This document shows, piece by piece, positions 1-10,870 of a DNA stretch of 64,000 nucleotides. The notes under the pieces were generated by a model. That model was not told the DNA's origin. It did not search any database and worked only from the letters and a program-made list of their open reading frames with translations. Every line of letters begins with the position of its first letter. Positions within the stretch are counted from its first letter, which is position 1. The stretch lies in NCBI RefSeq assembly GCF_002878395.1, contig NC_061120.1, forward strand, positions 91,248,110 to 91,312,109, written 5' to 3'. This DNA comes from Capsicum annuum (Eukaryota > Streptophyta > Magnoliopsida > Solanales > Solanaceae). A program made the translations under genes and the position numbers.

Positions 1-1431
1 ACAAGACAAAAATCAAAATACATAGCCATAAATGGGGACACATAAGAGCGAGAGAACCCCAGAACAAGTAAATAGTACACATCATGGGAAAAGAGCTTCA
101 GTATACCAGTAACAATATTTGTAAATGCCTCGGACTCCTAATAAGTAGAGAGAGCATAAAGATGGTTCTAACAAGTGTTGGAGCCAAAAGTATCACCCTT
201 TGGTACAAGAGCTGATGAAGAGGTAACAGGAACCTTATTTGCCCTAAAAGTAACTCTAGAGGGACAATCCCACTGCATATGACCAATCTGACCACATATA
301 AAACATCAGTTCCACCCCTTCTCACACTACCATGATAATGTTGACCAAAAAATCTACAAAAAGGATAGGATGGAGCTGATTGTGACCCACTGGCCTAAGA
401 TTGGGCACCCTGTGCCCTTAAAGCATCACCACCCTGAAAATGTCTATCTCTCGATGTCTTCGTGTAGGGTGCACTAGCTGTTGAATAAGAGTTAGGAGTT
501 ATCTATCTCTTCCTCATATGCCACTTACCACCCTATTGTTAGCCCCCACTCTACTCTAAAAACTAAGATCTTTTACTTTGTCTCTCACCTATCTCAGCTT
601 ATTTCTTTTTCTCCTCTTTGACCTATTGCATATACACAACCAATCTAGAGATGTTTATGTCCTTAATCAATAAGATAGCCTTACTCTTAAGAATCAACTT
701 ATGAGATAATCCCAAAGCAAACTTTCTTATTCAAGCCCTCATATTAGATACCAATTCAGGAGCATATCAGGACAATTGATGGAATTTCAAGGCATACTCC
801 TTGATTTTTATCCTTCCTTGCTTTAAGTTAATAAATTCCTTTACTTTTGCCTCCTTAAACTCCTAAGGAAAGAAAAAATCCAAAAATATTCTAGAAAAAT
901 CATCCCACAAGGGAGAACCAACATCCTCAACCCCCTCGACTATTTCTACTCTTCGTACCACTAGTATGCCAAATCTTTCAATTGGTAGAAGCAAACTCTA
1001 CAACCTCAATCTCTGAAGCATGCACAACCCAGAAGATCTCCATTTCACCAATGAAACTTTGAGGATCCTCATGAACCTTTGTACCAGTAAATATCGTAGG
1101 CTGTAATCTCATGAATTGGCCAACCCTAGTGGCCTCAGATAAACCCATAGCAACACTAGAAGAACCCAATTATTGTGACTGAGATGTCACCAACTAAGTT
1201 AACAGGGTAATAGAGTAATGAAACTCAGCATTAGTAACCTCTCCAGGAGGCAAATGAGTATGAGTGTCACCCTTATGAGAAGGATTAGTGGGGACAGGTT
1301 GAACCATATGAGTACAATCAAATACAGAAACCCTTGACTAGTTTGTACTCTAAAAGTTGGATGAGCTCTGTCCAATTATCCCTAGAAGGGACAGAAGAGT
1401 TTGTAGGAATATCAAATCTTCTTAGAGGCAT
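1..1431 (-). pseudogene. Ty3/gypsy gag polyprotein, 3' end beyond window edge, decayed
   Basis: Read on the minus strand, a methionine codon at 1431-1429 opens a peptide beginning MPLRRFDIP, the kind of start seen in gag of plant Ty3/gypsy chromoviruses. At 978-1169 the frame carries a gag-like stretch (FMRLQPTIFTG followed by EDPQSFIGEM). A CCHC zinc knuckle with perfect C-x2-C-x4-H-x4-C spacing lies at 264-305, with a stop codon directly before its first cysteine. Gag packages element RNA in cytoplasmic particles and the knuckle binds nucleic acid. Frameshifts and stops break the frame, so this is a remnant; protease and pol would lie beyond position 1. Family assignment is good, lineage is uncertain. 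Confidence 0.7.
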
Positions 1432-1624
1432 GATTTAAAAGACAAGCAAACAAAAATCATAAGAATCTAAGATCTTAGACTCTATAGCACAAATTTAGAT
1501 AACAAGAAAGGGAAACATTCCTAAATGCCTCATAGCCTCTCTCTTATCAGTGTGGTGCATTTCACATCATAAAAGAGACTCTACTTGACACGACTTTGTG
1601 GACACCCAATTAACCATGAACCTA

Positions 1625-1637
1625 GGCTCTGATACTA
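1625..1637 (-). other. Primer binding site of the gypsy element
   Basis: The minus strand reads TAGTATCAGAGCC, one mismatch from TGGTATCAGAGCC, the sequence complementary to the 3' end of plant initiator tRNA-Met that primes minus-strand DNA synthesis in many LTR retrotransposons. It lies between the gag start (1431) and an LTR-like block beginning near 1640, which is the expected arrangement, and sets the element's orientation. Confidence 0.7.
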
Positions 1638-2160
1638 ACTTTTTCATGACCCAAACGAGGGCACAGCTATGATGGGTATCTCAAGTTCCACATAGATCGA
1701 AGATCACCCCTTTCACCTAACCTAGTCACACAACAACATCAAATGTCAAATAAATTACGGACATATAACAAGATATGTGAAATAATACCAATAATAGCTC
1801 AATAAATGTCTAAACCATTCATCACCATATTACACCAAAGTCCATAATAGTCCAAAAAAGTCTCTATACAACCAAAGTCAATGAATCTAAACAAAGTCTA
1901 AGACAGGGAATATGAATACCCTAAAATAAAGGCCTTCTGAAGTATGGAAGCTCATGACTTCTATGTCAACTCATGAGCTAACTCAAATACCTGGTCACTA
2001 CGCAGGAAAAGAAGAAGAAGCTTTAATCCCTGTATCGCAGGAGAATACAGCATCCAAAGATGGTTAGCGGTTAGAACGCTAGCATGTAACTTAGGGATAG
2101 AGGAATAAAATAATGTCATCATTCAAAACCAAGTCAAATCATCTTATGCAATTACATGAA

Positions 2161-2201
2161 TATATACATACATATACATATATATATATATATATATATA
2201 T
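2161..2201. repeat. TA-rich microsatellite
   Basis: An alternating TA/CA run passes into an uninterrupted (TA)n tract inside the left LTR-like block. No function is evident; such tracts usually vary in length between individuals. Confidence 0.9.
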
Positions 2202-2383
2202 CGTGTCGGGATAAGGAACGAGGCTTAACATGAACTTTAAAAATATTAACCTGAGCTATGTATCATAACCATCATAGATCAAGGTACCAATGGTCTATAT
2301 AGGTCCAGCTCTCCCCTAGCTGGAAGGGCCCTAGTGTGTGTAGCCGCACGACCAGAGAATATCTACATCTGTATATGCCATTA

Positions 2384-2781
2384 TGGGAACTCAAACCTCC
2401 CAACATAATCAAAGTGAATTAGCACCAATATATATAATATGGGGGACTCAAATCTCCCATTTCTTTATTCATTCCAGGGACTCAAACCTCCCGGTCATAC
2501 AGACACCCATATCGGCTAGCGCGGTTTTCTCTGTTATTCCTTTAAAGCCTACTTTCATGGCCCGGCTACACATACCCCTTTAAGGACCATTTAAAACATT
2601 CTTAACACATACACACAATTATTAGTCCAATTACTTACTAAATACATCCCATTGGTATCGTTATACCAACCCCACTTGCAAGCGTACAACATGCCATAAC
2701 CATTATCATTCAACATTGGGACTCAAACCTATTGTCTATACAAAGACATTAATTTAATTCAACATTTAGGAACTCAAACCC
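2384..2781. repeat. Motif array with small hairpins in the left LTR
   Basis: The core ACTCAAAC or its one-base variants recurs at about 2389, 2446, 2480, 2711 and 2771. The first three copies are flanked by complementary stems: TGGGA/TCCCA at 2384-2402, ATGGG/CCCAT at 2439-2460, and GGGA/TCCC with added CC/GG pairs at 2474-2494. The last two copies have no obvious stem. Either this is a decayed tandem array or a series of small RNA/DNA hairpins. Confidence 0.5.
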
Positions 2782-4063
2782 ATTTATCTAATTAAACCAC
2801 CAAGGTTAAAATTCAAATAAATCTATGACCCACAAGGTCTTTATGAAACCAATTACCAACCACTTACATTATTTGGCCAATGCCTTAGTTCAAGTCATAA
2901 TTCAATTCAATTTATGGTCATCAATACCTTTTCAAACCATTAATCCTTCATTAACATTCTTATGCTATGTATTAGTTCAAAACACAATTCATCATATGAC
3001 AAGATTCTTCTCATAGGCATCTTCACAAGCAGGTTAAGGGCATACCACTATCAAACTATTATTCAAGCCATAAACCATCAAGTTAGGGTTAACCATGACC
3101 CATTTATTAAACCATAATTTTCATGCAACCACATATGCAAAACCATTATCAAAAACATATATAAACACAAGTGAAATCAAGAGAGAACAATACTCAACAT
3201 TATACACTCAAACCCTCAATCATGGATTTTAAAACACCATTTATGATTCAAGAACAATGTTTAACACACATGATTTTTGTGAACTAGCAATGAAGGAAGA
3301 TTCATAGAGATATTTCGATCCTTAAGCCTCTAGATGATCACCTTGAAGAAACCCTAGCCCAATCTCCTTGAGAGGTTTTAGAAAGTTTTTTAGAGTGTTT
3401 TGATCTTCTAAAGTGAAGAATGAGAAACCAAATAGTGTTATAAAAAGTGGGGTCTTAAGGTCTTGTTGTGGAAAATATCTAAAATACCCTTAGCTTAAAA
3501 GTTGTAAAAGACTTGCAGGAGGGTACGGTTGAACCACTCAACTCGTACCCATATCTTATGAGTGGGATCCTCTACTCATATCTTGATCAAAAAGTTGGAC
3601 ACCATATTCTATCCAATATACAACTCCTTATCCTAACCCGTACCATTACCATAAGATTAGTACCCTTCAAGTCATACCTTAAGCAGATCATCAAAGGCTA
3701 GATACTAGAGAACATAAGATTTGGACCCTACCTTTCTTATCGTGTACATATGACTTGTATGATGTTTTCTCATATCAAGAACAAAACATGACCAATATGA
3801 CACTAACTAAAATACGACTAGGGTCCTAGATCCGTATCCACACCATACGACTAGTATGGTGATTAATATGATCAGCAGAAGGCTCAAACTCATACAAAAA
3901 TGCAAGGGCCAAAGTTTGAAGTGTTTCAGTAGCTCTGTATGAAGAAGTCGTTGAATATTAGCCTTTAAAAATATGTGTTAGAGAATTTCCAGCTAGTGTG
4001 ATGTCCATTGTTGATGATCAATAATAGAGAAGACAAATCATTGGTGATAGATATGTGGGGTTT

Positions 4064-4260
4064 TAAGACAATTAATTTTTATAATTTCACATGGGATTAA
4101 GACAATCTTTTTTATGGTTTGATGTGGGATTTTAATATAATCTAATTTATGATTTTGGGGATTTGTTTTGTATGCGAATGTGAAATTACAGACAATTAAT
4201 CTTTATGATTTTTATGCTTGATTTAGATAATTTTATTTTTATGATTTATAATGTGTGAAT
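4064..4260. repeat. Degenerate direct repeats, AT-rich
   Basis: About four or five poorly conserved units of roughly 45-60 bases share a pattern of aaGACAATnn followed by TTTTTATGnTTT. They are recognisable but strongly diverged. The rest of 3990-4530 shows no gene or other feature. Confidence 0.35.
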
Positions 4261-4531
4261 ATAATTTTAACTTTATATTTTTTATTTGAATGTGTTTATG
4301 ATTTAAATATTTTTCTAATATGTCTTTATATTTGAAATAAAAGTAGTTTTCATTGTACTATTTCTCTCGTTGTTTCTGAAAAAATTAGTAATAGTAATAA
4401 TATACCAAAAGATAAATAGATGTCATTGAACAAAATAAAAATAAATACAATACACTTACTGAATTCTTGTTACATATTTCCAAACAGCATTTACTAGAAA
4501 TATATCATACATCACTATCCTTATTCACTTC

Positions 4532-4768
4532 TTATTCATTCGTAGTCAATCTCTGTTTTAGTTGATCCATTTCTATTTCAGTGTCTCTTAATAAAATTTT
4601 CAAGTGATCCCTTGTGTCTTCAGATTTCCAAAATAATGTCATAAGAAAGTTCATACTTTCTTCAGATTCTCTGAATCCTGGCAATATTTGAAACTTGCCT
4701 ACACCTTGAAATATTGGCGTCTTCGATCCTGGAGTCAATGTGTAAGGGTTGCTTCTAGGTTTTAGCAT
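4532..4768 (-). CDS. Hypothetical 78-residue ORF, unrecognised
   Basis: A methionine-started frame of 78 codons is open from 4768 to 4532. It begins with a basic segment rich in proline, serine and threonine (MLKPRSNPYTLTPGSKT) and ends with a charged stretch with leucine/isoleucine spacing (EIEMDQLKQRL) that could form a short coiled coil. Its composition is more protein-like than the AT-rich surroundings. It could be the C-terminal exon of a larger gene, a fragment carried by the neighbouring transposon, or chance. I do not recognise the family, and no start context, splice site or promoter decides between these. Confidence 0.25.
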   Translation of the reverse strand: MLKPRSNPYTLTPGSKTPIFQGVGKFQILPGFRESEESMNFLMTLFWKSEDTRDHLKILLRDTEIEMDQLKQRLTTNE

Positions 4769-5346
4769 TGATGTTGATTTATTTTCACTATTTCTCTTGT
4801 TGTAAGGCGTGGCTCAACCCACCTAAAATAATTGCATCCACCATTTTTCTAGACAAAAATATATTATTTATTTTTAAAACTGAAACCACATTTAAAGTCG
4901 AAGACTGCTAGTTAAAAAATAACACCTCTTCAATTGTGCAATTATAGAATCTACAATACAAATGTTTTTGGTACATGATGTCTTCAAGACGGTTGTCTTA
5001 CCACAAAAATAAATGTCGGATGGTACAGCTTTGGATGTTTCAATTGATTGAAACATTATTGGAGTTCAAACTAAATGAGTAAGAAAAGAGAATGCAAAGG
5101 TTCAAAATATGGGTAAAAAAATATATGGCTCTTTTATACATGAAAATGCTATTGTTACTGTTGTAATTGGAAAAATATCTAATGTTACTGTTTGAAATGG
5201 TAGAAGATAGAAATTTTACCATTGAATTTTTTAAAAAAATATAATAATAGACAAAAGGATCGATGACACATCATAAATCGTAGTCGATAACTATTCTAGA
5301 TTTTTAAAAATGAGATTAATTACATAAATAAAAAATGAGTGCTCAT

Positions 5347-5611
5347 AAATTAGTTAACACACTTTGGTACAACTTATTACAATATATTATAGTCCACATA
5401 AATAAGTTAGGGTGATCAAATGTGTATTTCGATGAGCAATGGTGATCTAAGCCTCAAAAAATGACTAAAATAAAATTAAATAAATAAATCAAAAAAAAAT
5501 GGGTAAAAATCACTTCAAACACTTTAATACAACTTAATACAACATATCATAATCCACCTAAAATGGTAAGGGTGATCATAGGTGTATTTGGATAAGCAAT
5601 GGTCAATACTT
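5347..5611. repeat. Pair of ~100-bp direct repeats
   Basis: The segment at about 5347-5450, starting near aacacactttggtacaact and ending near gagcaatggtgat, recurs diverged at about 5518-5611. They are separated by an A-rich spacer. No coding potential is seen. The wider stretch 4800-5900 is otherwise empty of recognisable features, apart from a short minus-strand open frame (5040-5222) that I judge to be chance. Confidence 0.6.
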
Positions 5612-6024
5612 ACCTCTGTCTTACAACAATGTTATACTTTGAGAACATCCTCATACTAAGGTGTTCTCAAATATACTGTAATCGCATTGTGTAGTTTAAT
5701 TTTTTAATTTTTAATTTTCCATCGGCAGTAAAGTAACTTCATTTTAAACGAACATAATTTAATTATATTATACTAGCAAAATTTAAACGTCATCATTTTT
5801 CAAGAGATTTCAGATTACTTTGAACTTAAAACACAAAGAAGACAAAAACTCGTGATAATGTGCAAAAATTTAATTGCATTCCCTTTGAGAAAGTACAAAG
5901 TAATTTGAAATGAAAAATCAAAAAATTTAAGTTCTATTCAACCTACAAGTTGTTCTTTTGGGGCCACTTCTTTTGCATATTGAAAACTTATTCTTTTTTT
6001 GGCCTTTGAGGTGGTTCAAAGAAA

Positions 6025-8077
6025 TCAAGAACACATTTTATTGTTTTTGGGCTTACGTACATAACAGGGTGGCAGCAGCCTTATCTTTTTTAAATGCTCA
6101 GGAATAACCCATTCCGACTCTAGAGTTACTACATAGAGAGTGTCACTATAATGTTCAACAAGATAGACAGGGAATGAAAATTCATAAATTCTTTTTACGT
6201 ATTCATATCCGAACTTCAACCTCAAGGCTGCCATAGGATGAGCACAAGAAATTTTTACTAAGTCAAACATTCTACAAGAACATGTTCTATCAAGTAATTT
6301 ACTTTGTTAGTAGCACCACTTCCTATTACACACTTTACTCGTACACGTCCTCATTTTTGTTGCTCATATGTAACTTATCTCCGACGTTCATATTTTATCT
6401 TATGATATTTTTATCCCTTGGAACAAATTTAGTGGTTGCTTTTAGGATCTCTGCATGCCTCTCTCAAAATTTTGTGGCAAGTCCCTTTCGTCTGTCAACA
6501 CTGCGTTAAGTGACTTCTAATATTTGTTATCGTCACAACAAATAGATTCTTGAAAAAGTATGAATAACTCCATTTATAAAATACAATATTAACATCAAGG
6601 CAGTGGGCTGCTTCGGGATATTATAAATAACTCCATGTATTAAATACAATATTAACATCAAGGCAGTGGGCTGCATCGGGATATTTTACCTTGAGCTCTG
6701 TAAAATATTCAACAAAGTCGCTATAGCTATACACCCTTGCCGTATGGTAGTACAAATACAGGCAATTCCCACAGTGAAAATTCTTTCAGAGATTTTCTGC
6801 AAGATGTATCATGCAAATCCCATGATGAGCAAGCCTATAAACCCTTGAAATTTCATTGGCTAAGATCGCATGCCTATCGGAGATAATACACAGCTCTGAT
6901 TCATCAATCAGAATAAACTTTAGTTTTTCAAAAAGAAGGTCCAAGAATCATCGCACTTCTTGTCCACCACGACAAATGCAATTGAAAAATGTGATTCTCC
7001 ATAACAAACCTTCATATTTACCATTCAAATATGTGTCATCAACGATAATTACCTTTTGCACGTGAAAAAGTCCCTTAATGTAAAATCCAAAAGCGATGAA
7101 GTAGTAAATGAACCTTCATCGTTGGCATTATATCAAATGGTGTTTATGAAACTAGGATTTAGTTCCTTTGTAACATGTCAAAATCTAATCAAGCAAGCAT
7201 ATTTGTACTCCAGAGTACCCCTAGCCATGTTCTTGGCCAATACACCTGCATATCAATATCTATAATAGCTTGCTTTGCTTTGAAACACTCGGAAGACGGT
7301 CCTCTATATTTCCTTAATGTGTGGCCCCTTGCTTTCAACATAATTTGTCAATAGTGAGGCAATTAGCATTGATGAGATGTTTTTGTAAGTGCCCGTGATA
7401 TTTTCCAATTCCCTTATGTATTTGTATATGCAAAATCTATCCGAGCTCTCGTACTTTCTAGCACGCAACATCCACCCACAGTTCTGACTCCTACGTCTTA
7501 ACTTGTAGAACTTTGAATAATTTTTGATCATTTTAAAATAGAAGGACTTTTTCACTAAAGCTTCATTGACAAGTAATTTCAATCGTGCCTTGTCCTCAAA
7601 TATTTGATTCACCACAAATTCAAACCCATTGAGGAAAGAATGGATGGATGGTTGCTCGACATTACTACCTTTACCTTCTTCTTCACTTTCTTCTTTGGAA
7701 CTGCTAGATTTATCTCCATTCCATCTGGTGCTCCATTATTGACCCAGTCATCTACCCAGTTATCTTCCAATGAATCACCATAGATTGGAGATTGAGGTAG
7801 ATATGGGGGTGGTGTGACTGATTACGAAGATTCTCCTTCACACCTTTCCTTAATATTTATCCTTAAAAAATTTTAGAACCGTCTACACCAACATCAAGCA
7901 TATACATCGCCACTTGTCTGTCATTCTTTATGAAGTTAGATGTACTTTTTCCTTTTCATTCATCAAATAACTAATGATAATGTATGTAGGATCACAACTT
8001 AATTCTCCATATTCAATTATACTATCAATCATATTATCATAAAAGCTATTGCGGCATAGGGTAATGGATATGGTCTA
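6025..8077 (-). pseudogene. Mutator-like element (MULE) transposase, main part
   Basis: Reading right to left, this shows the domain order of a plant MuDR/FAR1-type transposase. An acidic N-terminal region with LDVGVDGSK lies near 7880; a MuDR DNA-binding region (MVNQIFEDKARLKLLVNEA) is at 7304-7615; the catalytic MULE domain at about 6850-7070 has VIIVDDTYLNGKY and a downstream ISDRH; and a SWIM zinc-finger region (ISCAHPMAALR) is at 6025-6270. The enzyme would bind element ends and catalyse cut-and-paste transposition in the nucleus. Multiple stops and frameshifts show it is dead. Its 5' end continues at 10131 beyond an inserted LTR. Family assignment is confident; terminal inverted repeats were not found. 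Confidence 0.8.
6563..6688. repeat. 63-bp tandem duplication inside the MULE gene
   Basis: The unit beginning aataactcca at 6563 repeats at 6626 with only a few differences; both copies include aacatcaaggcagtgggctg. The period of 63 bases equals 21 codons, so the duplication itself would not shift the transposase frame. Confidence 0.85.
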
Positions 8078-8300
8078 TGTAATATCCCGTACTTCTACCT
8101 AACTTGAAATCATCCCAAGAATGTTAGAAACTTACTTTAAAAAGATGAATCCATTTTTGTACATGTGGAATTTTTAAGATTTTCACTTTCTATCATATGG
8201 AAAATTGAATTAGCTTTCCAACGATACCACCAAATCTGGTATCGATGTAGAAAGTTATGGCCAAAATATAGAAGGCAGTCAAAACTGCCCAAGTACGATG

Positions 8301-8530
8301 GTGAGAGCCGACGAACTATCAAGCTAGGGATGGACCGTCGCCCAAGCCATCGCAGCGGAGGCAGTGAGACCACCTTCTGCCTAAGGGTGACGGCTCAGGA
8401 CAACGGACCATCGAGCTAGAGACGGACCGTCGCCCAAGCCATCGCAAGAGAGGAAGTGAACCCCTATTCTGCCCAGGTCTGATGGTCAGAACCGATGGAC
8501 CATCGATACAGCGATGGAACGTCGCACCCA
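8301..8530. repeat. ~93-bp tandem repeat, 2.5 copies, inside solo LTR
   Basis: GC-rich units share GGACCGTCGCCCAAGCCATC (8331 and 8426 regions) and a third partial unit around 8493-8530 has the related gatggaccatcgat core. The repeat makes short ORFs on both strands, which I treat as by-products. The region stands out from the AT-rich surroundings and contains many short self-complementary GGTCC/GGACC words. Confidence 0.7.
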
Positions 8531-8993
8531 CCAAAGCATGCTCCCCATGTGTTTGATTAAATGCCTATATGAAAGAAGAGTACCATACTAGTATGATAAT
8601 ATGAAATCCCCATTCATGTATAAGTTTATGCTTATCAAATGTTTGATGAAATGTCTTAATAAATGAATTATGGATTGTTGATGTTGGTCATGTATTAAAG
8701 AAAGTCATGCTTTGTAAGTTTCTTTCCATCGAGTCCTGGGGGTAATTGTACCCAAAAAATATAGTTGTGTGCCTAGAGTTAGTGTCATGTTTTCACGATA
8801 TCCTTAGTCAAGCCATGATCCACAGAACTCAGTTAGTCATGTGACTCAGGAAAACTCAGTAATACAGTAATCTCAGTACTTCTGTCAGTCAACGGAACTC
8901 AGTTAATTTAGTCCAGTTTAGTTCAGTAATCCATGTTCAGTGTCTATTCAGATGGGAGTAGGAATTAGTACTGAGTGAACTCAAAGAAGGGAA

Positions 8994-9219
8994 CACACAC
9001 TGTCAGAAGAGGGTGTGATTCTTAGGAGCAGTCCTTGCGTTCCAGAACTATGTAGTCAGCATAGGTTGAGATATCAACACTATTAGATGAGGGTTGATGA
9101 AGTGGACAAGCACTGTCAGATGAGGGCCCCACCATTTTTTTTGTGACACTGTCAGATGAGGGTCACCCACAACTTGTCCTTACCAGTAGTGCGGTATTGA
9201 CACCCTTCTAATTGGGGTT
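8994..9219. repeat. Array of hairpins with a shared 14-nt loop, inside solo LTR
   Basis: The loop ACTGTCAGATGAGG, or a variant with one to three changes, occurs four times (8999, 9079, 9112, 9048+100=9148). In three copies it is closed by perfect but different stems: CACAC/GTGTG (8994-9017), TCAAC/GTTGA (9074-9097) and GTGAC/GTCAC (9143-9166). The third copy has a weaker stem (GC/GC plus GTGG/CCAC across an internal loop). A fifth related inverted repeat, ACCC/GGGT, is at about 9202-9219. Confidence 0.7.
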
Positions 9220-10130
9220 ACAGATTGAACCTAAACTTAGCTATATTGCATTATTTAGGGCATGTCGGTTAGATAACTACTTCCCACAGTTTCAGTTACA
9301 GAATCAGGATTGTTAGATACAGTCATTTAGTCTCAGTAATAGAACTCAGATAGTTCTACAGAATTCAAGACAGTCAGATATAGTCAACTCAGAATAGTAC
9401 AGAACTTATCTAGTTCCATCAGAACCTAGACTATCAGATACAGTCGCTCAGTATCAGTTATTTCAGTTATACAGTTATCAGTATCTCATGTTATCAGTAC
9501 TCAGGCTCAGTAATCATGTTAGCATGAACTCAGTTACAGTTATTACGTATTAATGCATGTACTCTCACGTTCATATTATCCAGTCAGTTAGTATAGTTCA
9601 TGCATGTGAACCCTTTGTATTCAGCCTACCTCACATGCATACCAGTACATTCAAACGTACTGACGCATTTGCGTTATGATATTTTATACCATAGATTCAG
9701 AAGCATGAGCTGTAGAGCATCAGTAGCATTTCAGTTTCAGCAGTTAGAGTTAGCAGTGAGTCCTCATCCTTCGAGGACATGACCATTACTTTATTATCTC
9801 ATTAATTAATTTATTTCAGTAGTTGGAGTTAGTTGGGGACTTGTCCCATCAACTCTTTATTCAGATAGTTCAGTCAGTTAGAGGCTTTTCAGACTATCAT
9901 GTTCAGACAGTTATTTCAGTTGTTTTGGGTATTTCATACCCCACCCAGATGATTTATTTTTATCATCTACATTTTAGTTTTGAACCTTACGGCCTTGCAG
10001 CCTTTATTTTTGAATTTATACAGTATTTTATGCAATGTTCAGGTACAGATATCAGTCATGGGTTAGCTTGTGGTCCTTCGGGGTCATGAGCACCGTGTAG
10101 TATTCTGGGTACCAGATTTAGGGCGTTACA

Positions 10131-10177
10131 GTCTGCTTGGACCAAGATTTCCAATACCAATATTTTGGAGTCTCCTT
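10131..10177 (-). pseudogene. MULE transposase, 5' fragment displaced by the LTR insertion
   Basis: On the minus strand this short open stretch runs into the target duplication flanking the solo LTR. If the LTR and one duplicate copy are ignored, its frame continues into the N-terminal region of the transposase at 8077 (TISITLCRNSF across the junction). Upstream, an in-frame TGA at 10180-10178 ends the open reading, so the true start or an upstream exon is not identified. Confidence 0.55.
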
Positions 10178-10194
10178 TCACTCATTCATGTAAT

Positions 10195-10865
10195 CACCAC
10201 CAACTACAACATGCTCAACTAGTGACATACTAACAACACTGGCCGATTTCTAGGTCTATTAGTTTTCAATGGGTCGATTATGGAAAAAAAATAATGACTT
10301 ATCAAAACCGACTCCGACTGCAACAATGGAGCCTCAAGTATAAATAGAATAGTTTAGAAGTTGTAGGATTCACCTATTGATAAAGAAACTAGAAAAGATG
10401 AAGCTTTTACAAAAAAAAAAATGGTGAAAACAATAATAGGATTTATCTGTTGTGGGAAATATTGAAAGCTTGGAATGACAATGGCTTCCAAATCTCAGAT
10501 TTGACAAAGAAATACCGAAATTTCGCTAGAAAATCGAGGGTGATTGAAATTTTTTTTTTTTGCGAGGATGCCTTTTGGCAAAAGCTTCATCGAACTTTCT
10601 TTTTAGTTTTTTAAAAATGGGTATTAAATGTAGGGTATTAAATTGATGATGATTGAGAAGGAGCTATTTATATTATTGTAAACTTGGGGATCAACAAAAT
10701 ATAAAAAAAAAAAAAAAAATGTGTGGGGCAAAAGTAATGTCATAATAGGTGGGTGTATCCCTAATTTTTTCAAATTTGTATCTAAACTAATTTAATTTAG
10801 AAAGTGGCTTTTTAGCTCACTTACCCCAGAAGCTTCGCATAATGTGATCAAGGTGTTGAAATTGA
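10195..10865. other. Non-coding stretch between MULE and viral cluster
   Basis: I see no gene here. The segment is AT-rich with T and A homopolymers (about 10550-10561 and 10702-10718). It may include the 5' flank or end of the MULE, but no terminal inverted repeat could be identified. Confidence 0.5.
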
Positions 10866-10870
10866 GTAAA

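Larger units (their letters stand above)
1640..3990 (-). repeat. LTR of the left gypsy element (outer border approximate)
   Basis: This long non-coding block lies immediately upstream, in element sense, of the primer binding site and gag, so it should be the 5' LTR. It has no long credible ORF. It holds a TA microsatellite, a motif array and a final section with repeated GTAC/CGTA-type words such as ggtacggtt and cgtacccat. The inner border near 1640 follows from the primer site; I could not find the outer TG end or a target duplication, so the border near 3990 is only where the character of the sequence changes. Confidence 0.45.
8078..10130. mobile_element. Solo LTR of a Ty3/gypsy-type element, 2,053 bp
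   Basis: The block starts TGTAATATCCCG and ends GGGCGTTACA, giving the expected TG...CA termini and a short terminal inverted repeat. Flanking pentamers are gtcta (8073-8077) and gtctg (10131-10135), a 5-bp target duplication with one mismatch. There is no internal domain, primer site or second LTR, so it is the product of LTR-LTR recombination. It contains a GC-rich tandem repeat, a hairpin array and a long CAGT-rich stretch (about 8780-10050). It sits within the N-terminal coding part of a MULE transposase. ORFs inside it are short and not family-like. Orientation is uncertain without a PBS; the plus-strand reading has the usual TGTAA start. Confidence 0.85.

Noticed and set aside
8137..8534. 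Overlapping ORFs on both strands in the solo LTR
   Set aside because: They come from the GC-rich tandem repeat and have no family motifs.
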